A program made the translations under genes and the position numbers. The notes beneath the pieces were generated by a model. It saw nothing but the letters and a program-made list of their open reading frames with translations. It ran no database searches and was not told the DNA's origin. 64,000 bases of DNA from Puccinellia tenuiflora (taxonomy: Eukaryota; Streptophyta; Magnoliopsida; Poales; Poaceae). The stretch is taken from contig QRDG01000406.1 of assembly GCA_012064385.1 (NCBI GenBank), forward strand, positions 175,730 through 239,729, read 5' to 3'. Positions 20,940 through 31,731 of the stretch are shown here, piece by piece. How positions within the stretch are numbered: position 1 is the first letter of the stretch; the number at the start of each line of letters is the position of its first letter.

Positions 20940-23145
20940 TCAAAACTCACACTTGGAGAACTTGGCATAGAGGCGGTGATCTCTAAGCTTGGTCAAGACA
21001 AGTCGAAGATGCTCAGCATGCTCGTCTTCGGTTTTGGAGTAGACAAGGATATCATCGATGTAAATGATTACAAACTTGTCGAGGTACTCGTGGAAGATGG
21101 ACTTCATCAGCCTCATGAATGTAGCCGGAGCATTTGTGAGGCCGAAGGACATGACGGTGTACTCATATAACCCATAGCGGGTAGTGAAAGCCGTCTTCGG
21201 AATATCCTCCTTTCGGATTTTAATCTGATGGTAGCCTGACCTCAGATCCATCTTGGAGAATACCGTTGCACCAGCTAATTGATCGAACAAGTCAGTTATT
21301 CTGGTAATTGGATACTTGTTCTTTATGGTCACCGCATTCAGAGGGCGGTAATCAAGAACCAGACGAGGAACATTTGTATCCCTCTTCTTGACGAAGATGA
21401 CCGGGCAGCCCCAAGGTGAGCTACTCGGCCGGATGATTTCCTTTTCTAGCAGCTCATCAAGTTGCTTCTCCAGTTCAGTTAGCTCTTCCGTTGGCATGCA
21501 GTAGGGCCTTTTGGAAACTGGGGCGGTTCCCGGAACCAACTCAATCACAAACTCCACGCTGCGATCAGGTGGCATGCCGGGCAATTCCTCAGGAAAAACA
21601 TCTGGAAAATCACACACCACATCTACTTCATGCATTTCAGGCGGTGTGGTTCCTTCTAGAAAACATAGGCTGATCTCCGGTGAGAGAGAAGTGACATCGG
21701 ACGGAGTTGCGAACGAGGGTGACCAATAACTCACCAGCCCGACGGCTGGGTGGATCACAGTGACAGAGTTGGCAGCACAGTCCAAGTTGGCCTGATATTT
21801 GACTAACCAATCCATCCCCAGAATTACATCTAGCCCTTCTGACTTCTGTGCTATCAGCTGGAACAGGAAAGACCAATAGCCTATGGTAATCTGAACCTCG
21901 GAAGTAACCCACTTGGTTTGCCAACGAGACCCCGGTGTTTTAACCACTAGTGGGGAGTCCATGTTCTCAAACGGTATTTGATGGTTGTGTGCAAATGCTA
22001 TTGATATGAATGAATGCGATGCTCCAGAATCAAACAAGACTGAAGCAGGGTAATCATTGATTCGAAGCGTACCCATGAGAACTCCAGGGTCCTCCTCAAC
22101 GCCTTCAGCCGAGACGTGGTTCAGGCGACCACGGCTGACGATGTTAGCCTTGGCGGCTAGGGTAGAGGGTGCTGGAGCAGGTGCTGTGGTAGCCGGTGCC
22201 TTCTGGGGACACTCCCTGGAGTAGTGCCCCGGCTGGCCACAAGCGAAGCAAGTGAGCCCCGGTGGTGCAGGCAGCCGAGGTCGAAAACCGCCTCCAGCCG
22301 CACCCAAGGTCGAAGTAGCTGGGCGAGGCGGAGGTGGCAAGTACCCGGTGGTCTTCGGCGTGGAGGGTGCCTTGGGCACAGCGCTGAAGGGCACAAACAC
22401 ACGGCGCTTCTTGCCCTTAGAAGAAGAGGAGCTCTGGTTGTCGGTGGAAGCTGGCCTCTTGGAAGCCTCCAGTTCCTTCCTACCCTATTCCATGGTGAGA
22501 CCCTGGTTGTAGAGCTCTGGTAGGAGGTGAACTTGAAGGGTAGGAGCTCGTATCGGAGACGAGGTGCGAGCCCCTTGCGGAAGAGGTATTGCTTGTCCTC
22601 ATCATTCGTCACGTCCCGCGGGGCATAACGGGAGAGGTGGTTGAACTCCCGCCATAGGCTTGGACGTCCATCCGTCCCTGGGTCAAGTCCAGGAACTCCC
22701 TCCTCTTGAGCTCCAGGATGGGCTTGGGGATGTACGCCGCACGAAAAGCGGCGCGGAACTCCTCCCAAGTGAAGAAATGGCCCGCGGCAACCATTGCCAC
22801 ATGGCTCTCCCACCAGGAGCCGGCGGCTCCATCCAGCAGGTAGGTGGCGAAGTTGACATGTTTCGCCACCGGAATGTGAAGAGCGGCAAACTTGCACTCT
22901 AAAGCCCGAAGCCAATCATCCGCATCAAACGGCTCCTTAGCTTCATAGAAAGTAGGAGGTTGGGACCACAAGAACTCGGTGAGAGTGGTGCAGTCCGTGT
23001 TCCTCCTGGCCCCTTGCTGCACCAGCTGCTCGAGCAGATGCTCATTGCGCAGCCGGTTCTCCTCGATGGCCATCAGGACCTCCGCCATTGAGGGTGGCGG
23101 TGGTGCATCAGGGTTGCCTTGTTCCCCACGACGGGTAGGAGCCAT
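20940..23145 (-). pseudogene. Gypsy gag, protease and reverse transcriptase
   Basis: Gag begins at ATG 23145 (MAPTRRGEQG) and includes the capsid-like core with WWESH. It shifts frame near 22640 and again near 22490, before the zinc knuckle CFACGQPGHYSREC. The aspartic protease has LFDSGASHSF, and the reverse transcriptase has YIDD at 21051-21062. An in-frame TGA at 20940-20942 replaces a conserved tryptophan codon just after the RT palm (KCEF then stop). In an intact element, gag forms particles and protease/RT process and copy the RNA; this copy cannot make a full polyprotein. Confidence 0.9.
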
Positions 23146-23528
23146 TCTGAAGATATGGAACAAGGACATAGTTAGTAACCAAATTCCGACAGATAGGCTA
23201 GATCATTAGGGTCCTTGCAGATATAGAGATTTGAGATGCAATAACACAAAGACAGATTTAGGCAACCACGGTGACATCACGTCATCGCGGCAATTGCAAT
23301 TGGATACAACGGACTCGAGACAGATTTGGACGGTAGAAACCCAAACCCCGAGAACCTAAACATCGACACCAAGCATAAAACAAATAGGGGTAAGAATCAG
23401 AGTAGAGCGAGTTGGATGAGGAGTAAAAAGAATCCTAAGAAGGTTTTCACAACTCATTTTTAGGTTATAAATAATTTTCAACTAGACTCGACATCGACCA
23501 ATAGAAAGGGTTTCCTACAGGCAGTCCT

Positions 23529-23540
23529 GCACTGATACCA
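23529..23540 (-). promoter_or_regulatory. Primer-binding site of the Gypsy element
   Basis: TGGTATCAGTGC on the minus strand, three bases inside the 5' LTR, close to the initiator methionine tRNA primer site (TGGTATCAGAGC) with one mismatch. Confidence 0.8.
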
Positions 23541-23543
23541 ACT

Positions 23544-26500
23544 TGTAGGGCCCCGACCCCAGAACTATACAGTGAAACGTTGTGTAACCGGTCATGCTAC
23601 ACAATCGAGGGTTACTGGGTTTACCAATCCCAGGCCAAAACTCATTGGCAGGTGTGCTCGGAATGGGTCATCGGCACACAACACCTCGATCATATAGCAA
23701 CTCATATATGAGAAAGATACAAATATTACACATCAAAAGGTCACAGACCATCATTTCATCAAGCGGAAGCGAAAGTAGCGTTGTGTAATACAACATGATC
23801 CAAATATAGGGCCTAAGAGGCCTACACATAAATAAAACCCAGCCAGCTTGCTCCACGGTCCCAAGCTGCCACCTGGGAACCCCAGACCACTAGTCGATGT
23901 CCACAAAGAACCCACCTAGATGCTCGGTGTCGTCCTCCTCTGAAATACAAATATAAAGGCAACAAAGAGAGACTGAGTACGATGTACTTGCAAGTTTAGT
24001 AGGGCGATATAGGCCCAATGACTGACGGAGGCTCTAAGCTGTATATGTAGCTATTTTGCATAAAGCTAGTTTTCCATTTAAAAGATATAAAGGACACCAG
24101 GCATCGTATACTCAGAATATTTTTCATAAAGGGGATAAGAGGATAACATTTCATCTTCGGTTCTCATTGAACCTACTTGTAGCCATACACACCTCTCATC
24201 TCCACCAAAGGCACTCCCTCGAATCACCCTCGAGGAAATGAACCTTTCACACACACACGTTGAGTTGCAACCTTTAGCTACCAAATTAATTAATTAAAGT
24301 TAAGGTTCTCTATGATCTCGCATATCGGTTCCCAAGTCGTCCATAACCGCGGACACGGCTTTTCGAAAAGATTAAACCCTGCAGGGGTGTACTATTTTAC
24401 CCATTGGTACCGTCCGGCTCACCTAGTTGGCCCTCTTTCGGGGCAGGCCGGCGAGCGGGCGCGGTTAGACCTTTACAATGCATGAGGCTTACTCAAGTGC
24501 CATCAGTGTGCAGAAGGACAGGTTCAATGCCTCCAACGCCCTGCCCCGCGGCCACATCCTAAACACCACCATCCTCGTTCCTTTTTCCACCCACACACTC
24601 CCGCGCAAATGGAAATAGCAAACTAGAGGACCCTTGACAAGACCCTCACAAATTATTTGGTCAGTAAGGCGCCCATACACCCACCAATGGCAGCACGCTC
24701 GATCTTGAGTCTAGAGACAAGAACTCACACCTAGGGGCAAGAGTGAGGCAAAACACCATCCCCGATGGCAACTCACCCAAGCCTTCTTAGCAATTTAATT
24801 AACACCCCACATATCCACCATGTTCGAAATATTCCATCATCATCAACAATCATGGAATTAAACAACGGACATTGCTAGCATTTGACTAAGCCTGGCTAAG
24901 CATATAAATACAACAATTATATTCTTGTCTCCGGCCAACACATCAACACTAAGGTTCATAGGTAGGGATACATGTGATTGGCTCGGGGAAAAACATGCAT
25001 TCATAGGACACTCCATGTCTTGAGCAAAAATGGCATTTGAATCGCATGCAATATTATGGTGGATAAAAATAAGTTTATAAGCATTGGTATGCTAGATGCC
25101 AAGAAGGTTAGGTTATCTCTTGCCTTGCTGCCGGGGCGTGTAGTACTGCTCGTCGTAATAGGTCGGCGTGACCTTAACTCCGGAATCTATCGGTACCCAA
25201 AAGTAATACAAAAGAACAATAAATCACATGAACACAAGGTGCAATGCTCAAGCACATGATGACATGTCAAATTGATGCAAGGATAACATCATATAAGTTT
25301 AATAGCAAATTTAAATGGAGTGCCAAATAATTAGTGCACTTATTTGGAAGCAACCCCATATTTATCTTAGTGACCACATTCTTCATAAATTATCAAATTA
25401 TTAGAGGAGTGGCTCAATATGCATGAACATGACATGAAATGGGTAGGGTTTGTTATTCCGATCATTTTGGTACTTTATTTGTAATTTTCGGAGCATCGAT
25501 GAATAAATAACAAATTAAATAATTAAGTGGATTTAAATCTTTTAGACAAATTATGAATAACATCAAATAAATATTTGTGATCATCATGTGATATTAGCAT
25601 GGTTTGATTGCATTTGAAGTGTTGATCACATTGATATCTTATTCATAATTTTTTGGTTAATATTTAATAAGTTATGAATTTTCCTAATTAGGTATTGTTT
25701 ATACCACTTTAGGAATTCTTAAATGAACAGAAAGAAACTAATTTCAAAAGAAGGTTACAATGATTCCATCTTGTAGAGTTTGTTTTCTTGAGCAACTTGA
25801 TATTTGATTTGTCAAATTTGGAGCATTTTTCAAATAGTTATGAATTGTTTTACATTTATTTCAGCCCCAAAAAGAAAAAGCAAAAGCCAGTGAGGCCGGC
25901 CTCTAAACCGGCCAGGCCGGGCTCAATGCCGGGGGGTAGCCCGAAGAGGCCAGCCTTGTGGCCGGCCCTGGCTGGGAGCGAGGCCAGGCCGGTGCCCGAG
26001 GGGTCCGGCCTTCTGGCCGGCCCAGTCCGAGCCCAGGCCGGGGCGAGGCCGGGCAGCAACCCGAGCCGGCCGGCCTTGTGGCCGGTCAGGCCGGGGTGAC
26101 TGGGCGCAGCGGCACGACGGTGGCCGGCGGTGAATCGGCGGCGCAAGAGGGGTAGGGGGAGAGGGGAAACGCGTGCAGAAAAGGCCAACCGGGAGAGAGG
26201 CTCACCCGGAGCTCGCGCGCGTGGACGACGATGGTGCGGAGGGGTGGGGATCTCCGGATCGAGGCCGATGAACGGCGCGGCTGAGGCGGGATGTCGATGA
26301 AGAATTAGTCGACCTCGGGCCACCCCGGCTCGTTTCCGCCGCAGAGGAGGAAGCAGAGAACGCGGCGGAGCTCGCCACACCCTTCGATTTGTGCGGGGAG
26401 GAGCTAAACGACGGCGACGAGCTTGACTCGGTGGCGGCGATGGAGGACCTCGGGAGAGGAGCGAGGATGAGGCGAGGGAGCAGCAAGTGGGGGAAAGGGA

Positions 26501-27291
26501 GCAGGTGCAAGTGGGGGTTCTCGACCACCAGCAGGGCACGGCCAGGAGAGGTTGGGCGGCGGCATGGGCGCGGCCAGCTCGGCGGCATGGCGCCAGTGTC
26601 GCCGGCACTGTGGAGGAGATGGCCTTTTTAAAAAAAAAACCCTGGCAACTTTCAAATTAATTGCAAACAGGTCCCCTAACAGGTTTAGCGATTTAATTTG
26701 GGGCACCAGGACATTTTTATAAAATGTGAAAAAATTCCTATAAGCTATATTTAACCTTTAGAACCTCCACAAAATTTGGTGGTCCAAAATAAAATGTTTT
26801 GGGCAACATTTGTTCATAGGGTTTAAATTTGGTCATTTTTGATAAACTGCAAAAAAACATTTAGTTGGAGCAATTAACCATTTCCAAAAATAGTGAATTT
26901 AATCATGGAGGCTCCCAACATATTAATGAAGCTCCCCATGATTTTAGTTTGAATTTTTGGAATGTTTAACTTGGTTTCAAAAATAGGAATTGAATTAAGC
27001 CAATTTGAATTCTCATATTTATTTCTTAATTGACAAAATTTGGAAATTGAGAATTGGTTTCAAAAGTAAATTTGGAACTTCCTAACCCAGTTGGAAGTTC
27101 GTTTAGTTGGTGGACATGTTGAGCACATGGATTTGGCTTGGATTGCGTGGGAAGTTTGCCTCCCCATTTTAATTGCTTGCAATGCTTGTTTGTTAAAAGT
27201 AGCAATTTAAATATGCATGCCATGATGCAACCAAGAATGCAAAAGTGGAAAAATTCTTCGTATTTTTCAATACCAAGTTGGGGCTGTTACA
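23544..27291 (-). repeat. 5' LTR of the Gypsy element
   Basis: 3,748 bp. Its end TTACA abuts TSD TCGCC. It differs from the other LTR by scattered substitutions, a short G-run and a 94-base deletion bounded by TCAT repeats. Confidence 0.95.
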
Positions 27292-27469
27292 TCGCCGGGA
27301 GCCGCCGCGAAGGCAAGGACCTCGCTGGGGGCCATGTTCGCCGCAGGCGCTGCCTCCGCCGAGAGCAGCAGCCGCATCAGGACTGATTGGTCGCCGCAGG
27401 CGCTGGGCACCGTCTCTGCCGAGAGTAACAGCCACATTGGGCTAATTGCCCTCCGCCGAGAGCAACAGC
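27292..27469. repeat. GC-rich repeat, continuation of 14155-14839
   Basis: Phrases such as GCCGCAGGCGCTG and CCGCCGAGAGCAGCAGCC repeat two or three times. This is the sequence on the far side of the Gypsy insertion. Confidence 0.5.
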
Positions 27470-28140
27470 CAGATAGTTATCCTGGTAGCTGCTCCTAAAA
27501 AATATGGTTGTTTTGAATGCATGGTAGCTTTTGCTAAATATCATGTCAGAAGTTTTAGAAAAACTTGGTATCCGTATTAGAACAACTTGGTAGCCGTATA
27601 GGAGAATCTGGTATCAATCTAATTTCCGTAAATCCGGTAGGTCTATAAAAACAATCTGGTATCTGTATCAAAGAACCTAGTTCTTAATTTGAAAACATGG
27701 CAACAACCTGACAACTATGTTCATAAACAACCCGGTAGCTGTATCTAAGAATTTGGTATTTACGCTAAAAAACCTGATAGTTGTACGAGAGTAATCTGGT
27801 AGCTATATTAGTGGTTGCTTTTTGAATAAACCGGCAACAACCTGGCAGCTATTTTATAAAAACCTGATAGCTGCACCGGAGAACCTAATAATTACTAACA
27901 ATCTTGTAGTTTCATAAGTGTAGTTCGGTGGAATTTTTGGTGGTTGATTTTGTAAAATATGACAACCCGGAAAACTTGATAATTGTTTATAAACACCCTA
28001 AAAAATGTTTTTAAAATTGCAAGGTGTTGTTTTGAGAAACAATCGATAGCTATTACCAAAAAACTTGGTAGCTTCATTAAATACACCTGGTAGTTATATC
28101 AAATAAAATTTTCAAGGTTTATACATGATTAGGCATTTAA
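27470..28140. repeat. Degenerate array of a CTGGTAGCTGTAT motif
   Basis: Eighteen or so variants of AA(C/T)CTGGTAGCTGTATC occur at spacings of about 20-35 bases (for example near 27480, 27587, 27656, 27739, 27802, 28065, 28089). This resembles the short subterminal repeats of DNA transposons, but no CACTA-type terminus was found. Confidence 0.55.
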
Positions 28141-28320
28141 AAATAAAGTAGCTTTTTTAAACAACTTGATAATAGTTTAAGAAAATATGTTAGCTACTAC
28201 TGTATCTCACAAGAGTTTCAATCACTAAACGTCACAAGGTATAAATCGTGGGCAACCACGTTAGTAGTGGAAAAATTCAACAGCCTAGAACTATACTTTA
28301 GTACTCAGTACTAGATTTAT

Positions 28321-28768
28321 TATAAACAGTAACAAACACCTAGTACTAGGCGTAGGTAGCTACTTAGTGGTACTGTAGCCACAACTTTGATTTTGAAGTA
28401 CGGTACATATCATGTACGGGCTGCACCAGGCTGCCCAGGCTTTATTTGAAGCGACGTCCTAACGCTCGCGCTCGGTCATGCGGCCCAATTGTTGCTCGCT
28501 GCACGGGATGACACAGGTGCGGCGCCGCTAGACGACACAGGTGCGGCGCCGCTGGTCTGCTGCTAACTAGCGGCGCCGCACTTGTGTCGTCCCGTGCGGC
28601 GGGCAACAAATGGGCCGCATGACCGAGCGCGAGCGTCAGGACGTCGCTTCAAATAAAGCCTGGTGCAGCCCGTACATGATATGTACCGTACTTCAAAATC
28701 AAAGTTGTGGCTACAGTACCACTAGGTAGCTACCTACGTCTAGTACTAGGTGTTTGTTACTGTTTATA
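28321..28768. mobile_element. 448-bp near-perfect hairpin (foldback element)
   Basis: The left arm from 28321 (TATAAACAGTAACAAACACC) and the right arm ending at 28768 are inverted copies of about 200 bases with very few mismatches. The centre, near 28545-28570, contains further copies of GCGGCGCCGC. No coding potential. It could be a MITE or other foldback; a transcript across it would make a long double-stranded RNA. Confidence 0.8.
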
Positions 28769-29149
28769 CAAGCCTAAGAAAACTTGTATTCACTGCGCCA
28801 CGTGGAAGCATATGCTCATGCCACCAAAAAATAATTTCGAATGTCAAAAAATTATGAAAAAAGTTAGAGCGTACATCTTGACATTATATATGGGCACACA
28901 AAGTTATGTGGAAAGTCGACATTTTTTGCGGGCAATGTTAAAAGGACAAAAAGATGTCTTGTCAAAAGCCTTTTATTCGTCATCCACTCCGAACAAAGAC
29001 TATGATTAAGGGGTGCAAGACCCACGTTACAGAGGGCACTAACTAACAACACACAACTTAGACCCCAACCATGCAAACACAAGGGCGCCACAACCCGCCA
29101 AAATCCCACGGGAAGAGAGAGTCAGATTTTCCGCAAAGGGAAAAACCAG
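28769..29149. other. No gene recognised
   Basis: Contains one 100-residue open frame with no recognisable domain. Nothing else is evident. Confidence 0.4.
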
Positions 29150-29650
29150 TCGAAATTGTTCCAATTAAAGATTTTGTTCAAATTCTAAAAAAAATCTAAT
29201 TTAAGATTTTATTCATACTCGAAAATTGTTCATATTTAAAAATTATTCCAATTCAAGATTTATTCATATTCTAAACTTGTTCATTTTCAATTATTTTTCA
29301 TATTTAAAATTTGTTCACATTTCAAAATTGTTCAAATTCGAAAATTGTTTATATATTTTTAAAAAATTAAAATTCGAAAAATATTCAAATTCAAAAATTG
29401 TTCAAATTCAAAAAAGTTCAAGATCGAAAATGTTGATTTGAACAATTTTCAAATTCAAAAAATTTAAAATAAAAACTATGAACAATTTTTAAATCTAAAG
29501 AAAAATTTTATTTTGAACACCTTTTGAATTTGAATATTTTTGAAGAAAAACGATGAACAATTTTTAAATCAACAAAAACTGAATATTTTTTTTAAAAAAT
29601 GATGATCAATTTTTAAATCCGAACAATTTTATATTAAAAATCTTCGAATT
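29150..29650. repeat. AT-rich degenerate repeat
   Basis: Irregular repeats of TTCAAATTCGAAAATTGTTCATATT-like units, first in one orientation and then (after about 29430) in the other, giving a loosely palindromic block. A purine-rich tract follows to about 29770. Confidence 0.55.
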
Positions 29651-29911
29651 TGAACATTCTTGAAAGATAAACAAAAGAAGAAAGAAAAGAAAAACAGAAG
29701 AAAAAGAATGGGAAAAAACAGGAAACAGGAAACAGGAAGAAAAATAAAAAACAGAGAAGAAAAACAAAGAAGAAATGTCTGATGGGCCGTCCCATCCGCT
29801 TCTCCCTTCAGGCGAAGCGCGCTTGAGGCGTTGCCTGTGGGCGATATATAGGGTTTGTCGTGTGGCGTCACGATGATGACACCCCGGTTTCAAGCCAGGC
29901 ACAAGCATTCT

Positions 29912-31020
29912 TTTTTTTTTTAACAGCAGAGAGGTCCCGAAGGACCTGGATGCCTCTTATATTTTAGCGGTGCAGTTACATTTTACATAGGGGTCCTCAA
30001 AGGAAAACACAAATACAAAGAAGCCCCTACATATTACAAATAAGTCCTTAGGCATAAGATGAAAAACGCAATCAGCTCCTCTACTACCGCCGGAGAACAG
30101 CGAGCTCGAGCCACATCCATCTTCATCAACGCCGGGGACGAAACCACTTGGCCCTAGGAAGAAGAGGAGCGCCGTCGCGAGCTGCGGATAGGGCCTCCAT
30201 CTGGAGGTTGAAGAAGCGCCGGCAAACAACGCCGGCGAAGCGGACCACCTGTTGGTCACCTGAGTCGGCAGCCAAAACAAAGGGCGCCGAGATTGATCTC
30301 CGATCTGCGGCATCACAACTCCAAGACAATCGAGCTTCTGGCGACGCAGCGCTGCCACCTCCTCCCCAACACCACCATGATGAGTTGAAGCAGATGGAAC
30401 AGCTCCACAGCCACCAGATCTCAAGTTGCCTACGGCATCCGGCCACCGCACCATAGAAACGCATCTGCCGTCGGACTCCGAGATCCCGCCACGAGCCGGA
30501 GGAGGCAGAAGAAGGGAGAAAAAGCAGCAGCATAATACCAAGAACCAGACCTTATTAAGGAAGCTGACGCTGCTCACCATTTTCATTGCCTTCGGCTCCC
30601 ACCATGAGAGTACCGCCGCAAAGAGGAGAGCCTCGACATCGAGTTGGACCTGGCCACCCAGCTCTGAGCTTCCGGCGCAAGCCTTATTAGGAGGGATGCG
30701 TGGATCTACCCGCTTCGCTTGCACTCCCACATGCCAACAGCGGAGCACAGCTCGACGGAGAGAGACCGCGACGCCCTGGATCTGGCCGCGGAGATCCAGA
30801 ATCCTACCCTCAGACAACGCCATATAGGCAAACCTAGCACGGAGGCTAAAGCTAAAGCTAAACCTACTATATACAAGCCAAGCTACGACACCATGTCCAC
30901 GCCGAGCGGCGACGCCGCCGGAGAGGAGCACGGCCCGAGCCGGCGAAGCAGAGGAAAAGAGAAAGACGACTCTCAAGTTACTGTTCGGGAGCGAGCAAGC
31001 GGTGAGACCACTCTAGTCTG
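29912..31020 (-). mobile_element. 1.1-kb non-autonomous LINE-type insertion with 16-bp TSD
   Basis: Flanked by a 16-base repeat, CAGGCACAAGCATTCT (29896-29911) and CAGGCACGAGCATTCT (31021-31036), one mismatch. The minus-strand 3' end is a poly(A) of about 10 (plus-strand T-run from 29911). Just before it lies the hairpin AGGTCC-TTCG-GGACCT (29932-29947). Long variable TSD plus poly(A) is the signature of target-primed reverse transcription. No RT or endonuclease is encoded. One frame (30976-29957) is open for 339 codons over most of the GC-rich body but shows no domain, so coding is doubtful. The tail differs from both LINEs elsewhere in the window, so another LINE family supplied the machinery. 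Confidence 0.75.
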
Positions 31021-31036
31021 CAGGCACGAGCATTCT

Positions 31037-31639
31037 CGATCGTCCCTTCTTAGGCTCTCACTCTCTTCCTTCCTTCGCTACGAATCAAACAAATTTTCAA
31101 ATATGGAAAAACCGCGCGCCATGGTTGCCGTCGGCGTTGCTAGCTAGCCGTGTCGGGCTGGGTTTTGACACTTTGTTCATGCAGCAGACGCGTCCATGTA
31201 TGTAAGCTTGCCATCCGCACCGTCACGGCCGAGTTGGAGAGTCCCATGATCGATGGTTGTGCGAATAACTTCAACATCATTCATTGGTCTTGGTTGTCTG
31301 ACATGGCACGTACGTATGTAGTCATGAGTTTTCATACCAATAAAAGGAGTGTTTTCTGCATTTTTTAAATGTCCCAAAAATTCAATAGCTATTAGGGCAC
31401 CTATAGTGGATTGAGCTTTTGAGACATTTTGAGAAAGTGCCCCAAAAGGTGCATAGCTACAGGGGCACTTTCTCAAAATGCCCCAAATATCCATATTCTA
31501 CTGGGGCAATTTTTTAAGAAATACCTCTATAGCCTAATATTTGGAGGCACTCTAAATAAAATGCCCCCATTTTAAAATCTTTTAGGACACTTTTTTTGGA
31601 AAGCTATACAGTAGGTTTCCCCACTGCTTATTTTAATTA
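31037..31639. other. Unresolved sequence with a 19-bp stem hairpin
   Basis: CATTTTGAGAAAGTGCCCC at 31425-31443 is followed after 18 bases by its exact inverse at 31462-31480. GGGCA-type phrases recur through 31390-31600, suggesting a decayed MITE. No gene is seen. Confidence 0.4.
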
Positions 31640-31731
31640 AATATAAAGGCAAAGGTAGAGTTACAAATTACAAGAGCTAGAGATTAGCTCCAACGAAAGC
31701 TTTCCAAAACCATCTAAAAAAACATCTAAAA

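Larger units (their letters stand above)
14840..27291 (-). mobile_element. Complete chromodomain Ty3/Gypsy retrotransposon (Tekay/Del-like)
   Basis: 12,452 bp with LTRs at both ends, target-site duplication TCGCC (14835-14839 and 27292-27296), a primer-binding site, a polypurine tract, and gag, protease, reverse transcriptase, RNase H, integrase and chromodomain in that order on the minus strand. Very long LTRs and a C-terminal chromodomain fit the Tekay/Del chromoviruses. Coding parts carry nonsense and frameshift changes, so this copy is not autonomous. Confidence 0.95.

Noticed and set aside
28707..29009. 100-codon frame overlapping the hairpin arm
   Set aside because: Starts inside a foldback arm and has no recognisable domain.
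29957..30976. 339-codon open frame across the non-autonomous LINE insertion
   Set aside because: No domain is recognised. The body is GC-rich, which favours chance open frames, and frames on the other strand are also long. Kept only as a remark, not as a gene.
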